Source: JALYGY01 sp963800975 (GTDB taxonomy: Bacteria > Actinomycetota > Rubrobacteria > Rubrobacterales > Rubrobacteraceae). From it: a stretch of 64,000 nt of DNA. Of this stretch, positions 34,063 to 43,052 are shown piece by piece. The notes beneath the pieces are model-generated. The model was not told the origin of the DNA and did no database searches. It saw only the letters and a program-made list of their open reading frames with translations. The stretch lies in NCBI GenBank assembly GCA_963800975.1, contig CAWDDB010000012.1, forward strand, positions 62,001 through 126,000. The letters are read 5' to 3'. The position numbers and the translations under genes are program-made. Each line of letters begins with the position of its first letter. Position 1 is the first letter of the stretch.

Positions 34063-34995
34063 CTACCTGCCCAGCGCCTTCCGGCCCTCCATGAACGCCG
34101 TGAGCTCCTCCCTGTCTGGCAGGCCTTCGTAGTCGCCGAGGGTGGCGACGCTGAGGGCCCCCATGGCGCTCGCCGCGCGCAAGCGTTCCTCGGGGGCGAG
34201 CCCCCAGAGGTGCCCGGCCAGGTAACCGGCGTTGAAGGCGTCGCCCGCGCCCACTGGATCCACCTCCTGCACGGGGAAAACGGGATGCGTGATGACGCGC
34301 CCCTCGACGAGAGCGAGGCTCCCTTCTTTGCCCCGCTTGAGGACCACCTCGCGCGGCCCCCGGGACGCCAGCTCTCGTACCAGATCCTCGTCGTCCCGGC
34401 CCCAGAGGGCCTCCGCCTCGTCGTCGCCCACGAAGAGCAGGTCGACGCTCGGCAGGATCTCCTCGACGAAAATCCTGGCCTCCTCGGGTCTCCAGAGCTT
34501 CGAACGGTAGTTGACGTCGAAGCTGACGCGCGCGCCACCCTCGCGCGCCGCCCACAGCGTGAAGTCCCGGCAATCCTCGGAGAGGGCCGGCGTGATGCCT
34601 GTCAGGTGGAGAAATTCTGCGCCCCCCAGGTACTCGGGGTCCAGGATCTCCGGCGCCATCGTCGACGCGGCGGACCCCCGGCGGTAGTAGTAGACCCGCG
34701 CGTTGGCGCCGACCTGCTCGCGCAGGTAGAGGCCCGTGGGGAGGTCCTCGACTCGCTGCACGCGCGACACGTCCACGCCCTCGCCCCGCACGCGGTCGAG
34801 GACCAGCTGGCCCGGCTCGTCGTCCCCGAGGAGGCTCACCCACCCGGAGGAGACCCCGAGCCGGGAGAGGGCGATCGCGAGGTTGGACTCGGCGCCCCCG
34901 ACCTTGAGCTCCAGGCTCGCGGCGTGCCGCAGCCGCCCCGGCCGCGGCGTGACGCCGAGGACCATCGTCTCTCCGGCCGTTACGATGCTAGGCAG
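34063..34995 (-). CDS. PfkB-family sugar kinase, 2-keto-3-deoxygluconate kinase-like
   Basis: A ribokinase-fold enzyme. GGAESNLAIALSRLGVSSGW is the first PfkB signature and DPVGAGDAFNAGYLAG holds the anion hole and catalytic aspartate. VSFDVNYRSKLWRP is typical of KDG kinases. An ATG at 34965 gives 300 residues but cuts off the first beta strand; upstream codons PSIVTAGET match the family start, and a CTG at 34995 with AGGGGT before it would include them. I give the longer form. The product would be a 6-phospho-2-keto-3-deoxy acid, which an aldolase can cleave. Confidence 0.8.
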   Translation of the reverse strand: MPSIVTAGETMVLGVTPRPGRLRHAASLELKVGGAESNLAIALSRLGVSSGWVSLLGDDEPGQLVLDRVRGEGVDVSRVQRVEDLPTGLYLREQVGANARVYYYRRGSAASTMAPEILDPEYLGGAEFLHLTGITPALSEDCRDFTLWAAREGGARVSFDVNYRSKLWRPEEARIFVEEILPSVDLLFVGDDEAEALWGRDDEDLVRELASRGPREVVLKRGKEGSLALVEGRVITHPVFPVQEVDPVGAGDAFNAGYLAGHLWGLAPEERLRAASAMGALSVATLGDYEGLPDREELTAFMEGRKALGR

Positions 34996-35005
34996 AACGC
35001 TACCC

Positions 35006-35896
35006 CTACAGGACGGCCATGTGCGCCCGGACGCCTGCCCCGAGCTCCGTCATGAACTCGGGGTAGGGGCCGAGATCCGCGTCGGCGCGTTTGGTCAGTT
35101 CCCAGAGATCGGCGGTCCCGTCGTCCAGCCCCTCCCCCACGACGCGCTGGACCTGCTCGGTGAACTCGAGGGAGCGGTGGAGGAAGTCGAGGGCTTCGTC
35201 TCCCTGCATCGCCGGATAGTGGGCGGTGAGGAGATGCTCGGGACGCAGCGCTATGAGCTTTCGTATCGTGGCCTGGTACCCGGCGGCGTCGAAGTAGCGC
35301 GGGGGGATCAGGCGGTTCCCCGCGCGGTCGTACACGCCGGTCTCTAGCGCCGCGTCGATCACGATGGCCGCCCCGTTCTTCGGGTCCCAGATGCCGAGGT
35401 GGCCGGGCGTGTGGCCGGGGAGGTGGAGGATCTCGACGCGCCGGTCCGGCCCGAGCCTCATGGTCTCGCCCCCGCAGAGTCCGGCGTCGACAGGGACGTC
35501 CCCGCCGAGCTCGTCCCGAATCCACGCCAGCGAGCCCTCATCCGGGCCGAAGCCGTAGGGCTCGGACCAGCGGTAGATCTCCGCGAGCATTACCTGGTTG
35601 CTCTCGACGTAGCGCCGGTCGAGCTCGCCGCACGTGAACCAGAGGGATGGGTGTCTCTGCTTCATGGCCAGGTTGCCGCCGCAGTGGTCCACGTCGGCGT
35701 GGCTGATGACGACCTCGTCGATGTCCCCAACCGAGAGCCCGATTCCCTCGAGGTAAGGGATGATGACCTGCTCCGGCGTCTCGGCGAGGCCGGTGTCCAC
35801 GAGGATCGTGTGGTCCTCCCCGGTGAGGAGGTACTGGCACACAAAGCGCTCCCCGAGGTCCGACTCTATGCGGTGGATGCCAGGAAGTATCTCCAT
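35006..35896 (-). CDS. Metallo-beta-lactamase-fold hydrolase
   Basis: A 296-residue protein with the zinc motif VISHADVDHCGGNLAMK (HxDxDH with the first His at the usual place), a third His in EILHLPGHTPGHLGIWD, an aspartate in AAIVIDAALETG, and a last His in HLLTAHYPAMQ. The C-terminal 60 residues form extra helices like those of thioesterase or lactonase relatives. It may hydrolyse a sugar lactone or thioester; the substrate is unknown. ATG at 35896 is divergent from the FAH-family gene, with about 96 bp between them. Confidence 0.83.
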   Translation of the reverse strand: MEILPGIHRIESDLGERFVCQYLLTGEDHTILVDTGLAETPEQVIIPYLEGIGLSVGDIDEVVISHADVDHCGGNLAMKQRHPSLWFTCGELDRRYVESNQVMLAEIYRWSEPYGFGPDEGSLAWIRDELGGDVPVDAGLCGGETMRLGPDRRVEILHLPGHTPGHLGIWDPKNGAAIVIDAALETGVYDRAGNRLIPPRYFDAAGYQATIRKLIALRPEHLLTAHYPAMQGDEALDFLHRSLEFTEQVQRVVGEGLDDGTADLWELTKRADADLGPYPEFMTELGAGVRAHMAVL

Positions 35897-35992
35897 CGTC
35901 GGGTCACACTAACCGTGCCTATCGTCCCGCGCAAGCACGCGGCGAAGGTGTTAGCTTGTACGCCTACCGCGGAAGGAGGTTCGAGGATATAC

Positions 35993-36811
35993 ATGTACCT
36001 GTCCAGACATCTCACCGAGGGCGGCGCCCGCTGGGCGCTTGACGGGCGCTACCTGCCCGCGGCGTTTGACCTTGACCTCTTGCTCGAACTGCCCGCCGCG
36101 GGCGTGCCGCGTTTCCTGGAGGGCCTGTCCCGCGGCGAGTCGGCCGAGGACTCCCTCCTGGCTCCGGTCGAGCCCGCGCAGGAGGTGTGGGCTAGCGGGG
36201 TCACCTACGAGAAAAGCCGGGAGGCGCGCATAGCGGAGTCCACCGAGGCCGACTTCTACGACAAGGTCTACGACGCCGAGCGCCCGGAGCTCTTCTTCAA
36301 GACCCTCGGCCACAGGGTCGTGGGGCACGGGGGAGAGGTTCGCGTGCGCGCCGACAGCCACTGGAACGTGCCTGAGCCCGAGCTCGTCCTCCTCGTCAAC
36401 GGACGGATGGAGATCGTCGGCTACACCGCGGGCGACGACGTCTCCTCGCGCGACATCGAGGGCGAGAACCCGCTCTACCTGCCGCAGGCCAAGATCTACG
36501 ACGGTTCCTGCGCCCTCGGACCGGGGATAGTGGTGACCACCGACACCGGCGACATGAACGACCTTCCGATAAGGCTGCGCATCCACCGCGGCGGCGACCT
36601 CGCCTTCGAGGGCGAGATCGGCACCTCAAGCATCAAGCGTCCCCTCGAGGAGCTCGCCGATTACCTCGGCATGGAGCTGTCGCTGCCTAACGGGGCCATG
36701 CTGATGACGGGCACGGGAATCGTGCCGGAGGAGGATTTCACGCTCACGCCCGGGGACCGCGTCGAGATCTCGGTCGGCGACCTCGTGCTCGAGAACGACG
36801 TGGTCGGATAG
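35993..36811 (+). CDS. FAH-superfamily 2-keto-3-deoxypentonate dehydratase-like protein
   Basis: A 272-residue enzyme of the fumarylacetoacetate hydrolase fold. The metal site reads WNVPEPELVLLVN (two glutamates), and GYTAGDDVSSRDIEGENPLY then LPQAKIYDGSCALGP. The phrase LPQAKIYDGSCALGP with the extended N-terminal domain is typical of 2-dehydro-3-deoxy-pentonate dehydratases, which make 2-oxoglutarate semialdehyde in the oxidative pentose route. ATG at 35993 has GGAAGGAGGT upstream. The semialdehyde dehydrogenase gene at 40623 supplies the next step, which supports the assignment. Confidence 0.8.
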   Translation: MYLSRHLTEGGARWALDGRYLPAAFDLDLLLELPAAGVPRFLEGLSRGESAEDSLLAPVEPAQEVWASGVTYEKSREARIAESTEADFYDKVYDAERPELFFKTLGHRVVGHGGEVRVRADSHWNVPEPELVLLVNGRMEIVGYTAGDDVSSRDIEGENPLYLPQAKIYDGSCALGPGIVVTTDTGDMNDLPIRLRIHRGGDLAFEGEIGTSSIKRPLEELADYLGMELSLPNGAMLMTGTGIVPEEDFTLTPGDRVEISVGDLVLENDVVG

Positions 36812-36905
36812 ACCGGCTGAGGAGAACCCGAGAATCCCACCCGTATTCTGATCGCGTAACGCTTCCCGTAAAGTTTGGAAGACGGTCGAGGTGTAGGGTA
36901 AGGCA

Positions 36906-38180
36906 GTGACTCAGGAAGAGACCGAGCAGGATCCGGCTCCCAGCGAGCCGAGCCGTCGCGCCGCCTGGCTGGCGTGGTCGCTGTGCGCCCTGAGCCTGCT
37001 GGTCCTGGCCGTTGCGCTGCTGGTTATCCTCCTCGGCTGGTCGACGCCGCTACCGAGAGGTGAGACGCCGTGGCGGGACCAGGCCGTGGCTTTGGCGGGC
37101 ATCGTCGGCGCGCCCGTCGTGGGTGGCCTCATCGCCGCGCGCCAGCCCCGGAACCCCTACGGATGGCTCTGGCTCGCCTTTGGTCTGGGACTGGCCCTTC
37201 AGGCGTTGGGGGAATCCTACGCCTCCTACGCGCTCGTGGCGGAGCCGGGATCCCTCGTGGCCCCAGGCATCGCATCTCGCCTGCTCGATCTCGGAGGCCC
37301 CGTCGCCCTTACCACCGCTCCCTTCCTCTTCTTACTTTTCCCGACGGGGCGGTTGCCGTCGCGTCGCTGGCGCCCCTTGGCCTGGATCGCCGGGGTTTCG
37401 GGGGCCGTGGTGTTCTCACTCAACCTCCTGTTCGGCAGGCCGGAAGAGGTTGGGGGGACGGTCACCGCGGTGACGATCGTCTCCGTAGTCGTGGTTTTCG
37501 TCACCGTCGTGCTCTCTGCGCTCTCGCTCGTGGTCCGCTATCTCGGGGCGAGCGGGGTGGAGCGCCAGCAGCTCAAGTGGTTCGCGCTGGCCGCCGTGCT
37601 TGCTGCTTGCTATCTCGCCGGGTTCCTGCTCGGCATCGAGCTTCTGCTCAACGACACCATCGTGAACCTGCTCGACGCCGCGACCAACATGGGGATCTAC
37701 GCCGCCGTCGGCATCGCGATCCTGCGCTACAGGCTCTACGACATAGACGTCCTGATCAACCGCACCCTCGTCTACGGCCTGCTCACCGTCGCGCTGCTGG
37801 CCGTCTACTTCGGCAGCATCGCGCTGCTTCAGGCGCTCTTCCGGGCGCTTGCCGGCCAGCAATCCACCCTCGCGATAGTGGCCTCCACTCTGGCCATCGC
37901 GGCCCTCTTCAACCCCCTGAGGCATCACATCCAGGCCTTTATCGACCGCCGCTTCTACCGCAGGAAGTACGACGCGAGGGCCACGCTCGAGTCCTTCTCC
38001 GCGAGGCTGCGCGACGAGACGGACCTGGACGACTTGAGCGATGGACTGGTCGAGGTGGTCAGGGAGACCGTGCAGCCGGCCCACGCCTCGCTCTGGCTGC
38101 GCCCCGAGCCCTCGGAGCACCGGGAGCAGGCTACGCCTGCTACCGCACCACCAGCAGGCCGTTCCTGGCCGAGAGGATGA
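36906..38180 (+). CDS. Multispanning membrane protein, sensor-like N-terminus without kinase domain
   Basis: A 424-residue protein with about nine helices. RQPRNPYGWLWLAFGLGLAL contains the NPxGW motif of the membrane domain found in many actinobacterial and chloroflexal sensor kinases. RYRLYDIDVLINRTLVYGLL and FIDRRFYRRKYDA then lead to a cytoplasmic part, LRDETDLDDLSDGLVEVVRE with HASLWLRP. The kinase core that often follows is absent, so the protein ends as a truncated sensor. GTG at 36906 opens the frame. Its last 41 nt overlap the end of the convergent gene, and the final residues look like read-through into antisense sequence. Confidence 0.75.
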   Translation: MTQEETEQDPAPSEPSRRAAWLAWSLCALSLLVLAVALLVILLGWSTPLPRGETPWRDQAVALAGIVGAPVVGGLIAARQPRNPYGWLWLAFGLGLALQALGESYASYALVAEPGSLVAPGIASRLLDLGGPVALTTAPFLFLLFPTGRLPSRRWRPLAWIAGVSGAVVFSLNLLFGRPEEVGGTVTAVTIVSVVVVFVTVVLSALSLVVRYLGASGVERQQLKWFALAAVLAACYLAGFLLGIELLLNDTIVNLLDAATNMGIYAAVGIAILRYRLYDIDVLINRTLVYGLLTVALLAVYFGSIALLQALFRALAGQQSTLAIVASTLAIAALFNPLRHHIQAFIDRRFYRRKYDARATLESFSARLRDETDLDDLSDGLVEVVRETVQPAHASLWLRPEPSEHREQATPATAPPAGRSWPRG

Positions 38181-40326
38181 GCTCCTGCCCCAACGATTCG
38201 CCGTCGTTGGTCGCGGGGTCCTGCCTGGCCGAACCCCGGATGCGCCGCAGCGTGGCTCCGGGAAACAGGGCAGCCACGTCGAAGGCGTAGGGGCGCTTGG
38301 AAGGGTTGGCGAAGACGACGCCTCCCTCGTACTCCCTGTAGCGCCCGTCGGTAGCCGAGTGGGCCGTCATCCTCTCTAGATACGCGGGTCTTGCGCCCTC
38401 AACCTCGAAGGATAGGTCGACCGTCCCCGGCCCGACGTCCTGGAAATAGAGTGAGGCTTCGAAGGACTCACCCCCGGCCCAAGTGAACTCGCTCCTGGCC
38501 GGATCCGGGACCCCGCCCGCCGGTCCAACGTGGACGTCGACGCGGCGAGGGACCGGGGTTGGGAAACCCTCCAGGGGCTCCGCCCTGAGGCGCAGGGTCA
38601 CGAAGAGGTCCTCGGCCGGGACCTCGAGACCTGGCAAAACGAACGAGAACGCGCCGCCAGCGCCGGAGTACCTTATGGCTATGATGGGCGCGTCGGGAGT
38701 ACCTTCTCTTGAGAAGGCGATCCTCTCGCCACCGAAGCGGTTGACGAAAGCGTCGGGCCAGCTCTCTCCCTGACCGTCCAGGAGGTCGGGGGCAGCTGCG
38801 GCCAGGTGAACGGCCGGTCCGAGGGGTTGGCCGAGCCATCCGGGCACCTGCTCGGTTCCCTTGCACAGCTCGTCGAAGACCTTGACGGACGTACCGGTTG
38901 CCGCCCAGACCACCGGCGGCGGCATCCAGGCTCCTCCAAAGGCGAGAGCGGAGTCGGTAAACAGGGACGAGGCGAGGACGAGGCGCATCTTCTCGTAGCT
39001 CCTGTCCTCGCTCAGGTTCGGCTCTATAAACGTGTTCCTGGGCACGTCCGGGTTCGTCTGCTTGAATCGGAGGTTCACGTAGTTGAGCGAGGGTGGGGCG
39101 CTGTTGGCCCTCCAGTAGTCGAAGATGTTCTCTCCGCGCGAGGCGTGGTCGAGCGCGAAGTCGGCCTTATCCGGGTAGCCCTCGCTCTCCGCGCCGTTCA
39201 GGATCTCGAAGCCCCGCTGCGAACCGTCGGGGACGTGACCGTCGGCCAAGAGTAGCTTGCCCGGCAGACGCCCGCGCAGCGTCTGCAGGAACCGGTTGAC
39301 GCCCAGACCCACGACGTTGGCCCCATCCAGGACCCCCCCGTCCGCCTCGCCGTCGGTGTCCACGTCGACGTCTTTCGCCGGACGTCCGAATCTCATCCCG
39401 AAGCTGAGAACGTCGAAGATCACGCCGTCGAAAGACTCGAGGTCGCCCCCGGGTCCCAGCTTCTCCACCAGGTAGTCCGCCAGGGCGTCCCCGCAGTCTC
39501 GCCCTCCGGCGTCGACGGGGCATGCGGTAGAGAAGTTGTAGCTCCAGAGCGGGATGTTGTCCTCCGGAAGGTCCTCGAAGCTGTAGGGCCCCGTGGTCAC
39601 GTGGGCGGCGAGGTACGAACCGAGGGGAAACCTGCGAGCCTGCGTGCCGTACTTGCCGCGCTGGACGGTTATCGTGCGGTTGCGGCGGTCTATGGACCGC
39701 AGCCTCACGTGCTCGGCCGTGTGCCACCTCGGTTTCGCGTCGGGGCCAAGCCGGGCTATCGCTATGTCGTCGCTCAGACCACGACGATACCTCTTGGTTT
39801 CGAACACCGAGGGATCCTCCACGCGCAGCACGCTCTGAAACCGGCTGGTCATCGCCCCGGCCAGCCTGGTGCCCTTGTAATAGAGCCAGTGGCCGTGGAA
39901 GAACCTGGTCAACGCCTCGTCCGTGACCCGACGACCCGTCCCGTTGTAGTGGAGCAAGAGCAGTTTCTCGGGATGGTCCGCCTTGTAGCGCAGGAAGTAC
40001 TCGAAGTTGCGCCGGTCCGTGTGGTCGTGCGCCTCGTTGAGGACCTTCCCGACGATGCCCCCGAGCGGCAGGTTCCTCTTCTCGAATAGCTCGTAGGGGA
40101 TCTCGTTGTGGTGTGCCTCAAGTACGGACGGACGGAAGGAGAGTGCGCGCGGGTAGCCGCCGAAGACCTCCAGGCCGATGGGAGCAGCCCCGGCCTCGGC
40201 GCCAGGACCCAGACCACCCCCGACGCCGAGGACGAACAGCCCGGCTCCGGCGACCAGGAAGTCGCGCCTGGAGAGCGACAGGCCGCGTGCCCCGCCAACG
40301 TCGAGATCCGGTCCCACCCGTTCCAC
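38140..40326 (-). CDS. Tat-exported 728-residue protein, possible glycoside hydrolase
   Basis: The N-terminus carries SLSRRDFLVAGAGLFVLGVG, a clear twin-arginine signal. The mature part reads like a (beta/alpha)8 enzyme: FEYFLRYKADHPEKLLLLHY, FDGVIFDVLSFGMRFG with DVDVDTDGEADGG, and GKLLLADGHVPDGSQRGFEI then LNGAESEGYPD. Acidic residues in FDGVIFD and LNGAESEG are at strand ends, as in retaining glycosidases. The C-terminal 250 residues look like beta-sandwich modules. I do not recognise the exact family. ATG at 40326. It may act on extracellular polysaccharide; this is an inference. Confidence 0.62.
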   Translation of the reverse strand: MERVGPDLDVGGARGLSLSRRDFLVAGAGLFVLGVGGGLGPGAEAGAAPIGLEVFGGYPRALSFRPSVLEAHHNEIPYELFEKRNLPLGGIVGKVLNEAHDHTDRRNFEYFLRYKADHPEKLLLLHYNGTGRRVTDEALTRFFHGHWLYYKGTRLAGAMTSRFQSVLRVEDPSVFETKRYRRGLSDDIAIARLGPDAKPRWHTAEHVRLRSIDRRNRTITVQRGKYGTQARRFPLGSYLAAHVTTGPYSFEDLPEDNIPLWSYNFSTACPVDAGGRDCGDALADYLVEKLGPGGDLESFDGVIFDVLSFGMRFGRPAKDVDVDTDGEADGGVLDGANVVGLGVNRFLQTLRGRLPGKLLLADGHVPDGSQRGFEILNGAESEGYPDKADFALDHASRGENIFDYWRANSAPPSLNYVNLRFKQTNPDVPRNTFIEPNLSEDRSYEKMRLVLASSLFTDSALAFGGAWMPPPVVWAATGTSVKVFDELCKGTEQVPGWLGQPLGPAVHLAAAAPDLLDGQGESWPDAFVNRFGGERIAFSREGTPDAPIIAIRYSGAGGAFSFVLPGLEVPAEDLFVTLRLRAEPLEGFPTPVPRRVDVHVGPAGGVPDPARSEFTWAGGESFEASLYFQDVGPGTVDLSFEVEGARPAYLERMTAHSATDGRYREYEGGVVFANPSKRPYAFDVAALFPGATLRRIRGSARQDPATNDGESLGQELILSARNGLLVVR

Positions 40327-40528
40327 GCCCCTCCCGCATGGCCCTGTTTGAAGAAGACTTCCTGACCCGTTGGCACACTATACGCGTGGGCGAACACCAG
40401 GCACATCCCCCAAATGAACGACTTTACGCGCGGGACGCGCCGTTCTCGGGCGTCTCGAAGCTCATTGCCCGATGATCCGAAACCCGAAATCGTGGAGGCC
40501 CCGAAACGGGCGTGCGCGCGTCTTGGGC

Positions 40529-40555
40529 ACCCTCCCACTAACGCCGCGGGAGGGT
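40529..40555 (+). promoter_or_regulatory. Hairpin upstream of the aldehyde dehydrogenase gene
   Basis: ACCCTCCC and GGGAGGGT pair perfectly around an 11-nt loop, 67 nt before the GTG. No T-run follows, so it is more likely a 5' leader structure than a terminator. Confidence 0.4.
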
Positions 40556-40622
40556 ACGCACGTGATGCCGCCCGCAAAAAAGGGTAAGGATGAAGGGTTG
40601 GATCCAACGAGGAGGCTGAGAC

Positions 40623-42071
40623 GTGATCGAATCCCAGATAGAGGCGAAGAACTTCATAGGCGGCGATTGGGTGGCCGCCGACTCCGGAGAGGTATACGAG
40701 GTAACGAACCCCGCGAACCCGTCCGAGGTGCTAGGCACCACCCCGAAGTCAGGCAAGGCCGAGACCGAGCGGGCCATCGAGGCAGCGGCGGGGGCCCAGG
40801 CGGGCTGGAAGGCGACCCTTCCGGCCGAGCGGGGCGCGATCCTGAGCAAGGCCGCCGATCTCCTGGAGTCCCAGGCCGACGAGCTGGCCGAGCTCATGGC
40901 GCGCGAGGTCGGCAAGCCGATGGGGGAGAGCCAGGCCGAGGTCACGCGCGCGGCAACAATCTTCCGGTACTACGGCTCCGAGGGCTGGCGCATGAACGGC
41001 ATCTTGCCGCCTTCGACGAGGCCCGGGATCCAGATCTCCGCGGCGCGCGAGCCGCTCGGGGTCGTCGCCCTCATAACGCCGTGGAACTTCCCGCTGGCCA
41101 TACCGGCCTGGAAGATGGCCCCGGCCCTCATCTGCGGCAACGCTGTAGTGATCAAACCAGCCACCGACGCCTCGCTGAACGCGGCGGCCCTCGTGCGCAC
41201 GCTCGCCGAAGCAGGCCTCCCAGACGGGGTCGTCAACATGGTGACAGGATCGGGCGGGACGGTCGGCGACGCCCTGGTCACCGACCCCAGGGTGAAGGGC
41301 CTCTCCTTTACGGGCTCGACGTCGGTCGGCCTCGGCATCCAGGAGAGGGCCGTCGGCAAGAAGGTGCAGCTCGAGCTGGGCGGCAAGAACCCCTACGTCG
41401 TGATGGAAGACGCCGACCTCGCCGACGCGGCCCAGAAGATCTCCTACGGCGCCTTCGGCTACTCGGGCCAGAAGTGCACCGCCTCGAGCCGCGCCATCGT
41501 CGTCGAGGACGTCTACGACGAGTTCCTGGACGAGCTCAAGAGCGCGACCGAGGCGATCAAGGTCGGCGATCCCCTGGACGACGAGGTCCTCGTCGGCCCG
41601 GTCGTCAACAAGGACCAGTACGACGGGATACTCGAGGCCCTGGAGACCGCGCGCGGGGAGGGCAGGCTCGTGCTCGAAGGTGGCGCCACCGGCTCCGAAG
41701 ACGAGGGCTACTACATCTCGCCGGTCATCGTCGCCGACGTGGACAACGCCAGCACGACGGCGCAGGAGGAGATCTTCGGCCCCGTCCTCGCGGTAATAAA
41801 GGCCCGAGACTTCGACCACGCCGTCGAGCTCGCCAACGAAACCCGCTACGGGTTGACCTCTGGCATAGCCACCCGATCGCTGCGGTACGCCTACGAGTTC
41901 CTCGACCGCTCGGAGTCCGGCCTCGTCAACGTCAACGTGCCGACCGCCGGCCTGGAGTTCCAGGTTCCTTTCGGGGGCAACAAGGAGTCGGGCGTCGGCG
42001 GCCGCGAGCAGGGCCCGGCGGCTTTGGATTTCTACTCGTCGTGGAAGACCTTCGCCCTGCGTCCGGTCTAG
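40623..42071 (+). CDS. Aldehyde dehydrogenase, 2-oxoglutarate-semialdehyde dehydrogenase-like
   Basis: A 482-residue NAD(P)-dependent ALDH. It has ALITPWNFPLAIPAWKMAPA (cofactor binding and catalytic Asn), VVIKPATDASLNA, SFTGSTSVGLGI, ELGGKNPYVV (catalytic Glu), and the catalytic cysteine in YSGQKCTASSR. The GQKCTASSR sequence and the FGGNKESGVGGREQG end are common to 2-oxoglutarate-semialdehyde dehydrogenases. These perform the last step of oxidative pentose and some hexaric-acid routes. GTG at 40623 follows GAGGAGG. It lies 3.8 kb from the FAH-type dehydratase. Confidence 0.85.
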   Translation: MIESQIEAKNFIGGDWVAADSGEVYEVTNPANPSEVLGTTPKSGKAETERAIEAAAGAQAGWKATLPAERGAILSKAADLLESQADELAELMAREVGKPMGESQAEVTRAATIFRYYGSEGWRMNGILPPSTRPGIQISAAREPLGVVALITPWNFPLAIPAWKMAPALICGNAVVIKPATDASLNAAALVRTLAEAGLPDGVVNMVTGSGGTVGDALVTDPRVKGLSFTGSTSVGLGIQERAVGKKVQLELGGKNPYVVMEDADLADAAQKISYGAFGYSGQKCTASSRAIVVEDVYDEFLDELKSATEAIKVGDPLDDEVLVGPVVNKDQYDGILEALETARGEGRLVLEGGATGSEDEGYYISPVIVADVDNASTTAQEEIFGPVLAVIKARDFDHAVELANETRYGLTSGIATRSLRYAYEFLDRSESGLVNVNVPTAGLEFQVPFGGNKESGVGGREQGPAALDFYSSWKTFALRPV

Positions 42072-42153
42072 CGCGGCGAGCGAAGCTGGTGTAACGGCCG
42101 CGGCGCTCTAGCGTCTAAAGGGATAGAAGGAACCGACGGTACAAGGAGGCGAT

Positions 42154-42411
42154 GTGGGCAAAGAAGACAAGGACAAAGGGATCGTGGGCTCTGCCCAGGA
42201 CACGGTGAGGGAGACCACCGGCGCCCTGACGGGCGAGGGGCCCTGGTACTCCGAGAACTCGGACGTCTACCACAACAACCCCAACTGCCAGACCGGCAAC
42301 AGCATGAACCCCGAGAACGTCCGCCAGGGGACCGGCGGCAAGCCGCTGTGCGAGGAGTGCGAGCGCCTCAACAACTCGGGCGGCACGGTGGGCAACCTGA
42401 CCGGCCTTTAA
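42154..42411 (+). CDS. Small cysteine-containing protein (85 aa)
   Basis: A hydrophilic protein. The N-terminal half is charged (KEDKDKGIVGSAQDTVRETT, loosely like stress proteins); the C-terminal half has YHNNPNCQTGN and GGKPLCEECERL, giving C-x(n)-C-x2-C plus a histidine, which could bind a zinc ion. GTG at 42154 is preceded by AAGGAGGCGAT, a strong ribosome-binding site, so it is clearly expressed. A perfect 15-bp terminator stem follows. The function is unknown. Confidence 0.72.
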   Translation: MGKEDKDKGIVGSAQDTVRETTGALTGEGPWYSENSDVYHNNPNCQTGNSMNPENVRQGTGGKPLCEECERLNNSGGTVGNLTGL

Positions 42412-42432
42412 AAGGCACGGCAAGCCAAAACG

Positions 42433-42467
42433 GAGGGCCGGGATCTCGAGCAGAGATCCCGGCCCTC
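42433..42467 (+). terminator. Terminator hairpin, 15-bp perfect stem
   Basis: GAGGGCCGGGATCTC (42433-42447) pairs with 42453-42467 around the loop GAGCA. It lies 22 nt after the small cysteine protein gene. The T-run is weak, but the stem is very stable. Confidence 0.75.
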
Positions 42468-42560
42468 ACCTTCGCTTCACCCGCCGCGGTGCTAGGAGCC
42501 GTGCCGCAAGAATCTCTGTCTATCCGATGCCTATCTCCGACGACGGACCCGGCGACCACT

Positions 42561-43052
42561 TCACCCAGGGCCGGCATCGCGATCGCCGCTCCTGTTCTCC
42601 AGGCTTGTCAGCAGCTCGCGCAGTTCTGCTATCTCGTTCCTGAGCGCGGGTAGCTCCTCCTCGACCAGTGTCCGGACGTCCTTGGCGACATGATCGGACT
42701 CCCCGCCCTGGCCTGAACCTCGCCCGTCGAGTTCTCCGTCGCCCAGGTCCTGGGCCAACTCCTGCAGGCGCTCCGCCGCCTCCGAGAACGCTTCCCCGCC
42801 CGGTGCCCCGCGCAGCAGACGCTCCAGCCCGGACCTGAAGAGCAACCCGAAGAACGCAAGGACCAGCACCGTACTGCCGATGCTAGCGATCACCTCCGTG
42901 AGCACCTCCCGGAGGATGTTTTCGGTGCCAAACAGTCGGGCCAGGACCACAAACGCGACGCCCAGGACGGCAAGGGCAATGAGGCCCGGGACGGAGACGA
43001 GCCTGGTCAGCGCCGAGGGTCCTTGCTCATCTGACACGCGGGCATCGTACAT
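42561..43052 (-). CDS. Two-helix membrane protein with coiled-coil tail (163 aa)
   Basis: Residues 20-45 (VPGLIALAVLGVAFVVLARL) and 58-80 (IGSTVLVLAFFGLLFRSGLE) are membrane helices. The rest is acidic and ends in a likely coiled coil, DVRTLVEEELPALRNEIAEL then RELLTSLENRS. I do not recognise the family. The tail would lie in the cytoplasm and could bind a partner. It has the host codon pattern, and a conventional start at 43052. Confidence 0.62.
   Translation of the reverse strand: MYDARVSDEQGPSALTRLVSVPGLIALAVLGVAFVVLARLFGTENILREVLTEVIASIGSTVLVLAFFGLLFRSGLERLLRGAPGGEAFSEAAERLQELAQDLGDGELDGRGSGQGGESDHVAKDVRTLVEEELPALRNEIAELRELLTSLENRSGDRDAGPG

Noticed and set aside
33604..35055. 483-codon + strand frame
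   Set aside because: Antisense to the DapA-type and kinase genes, which have clear motifs.
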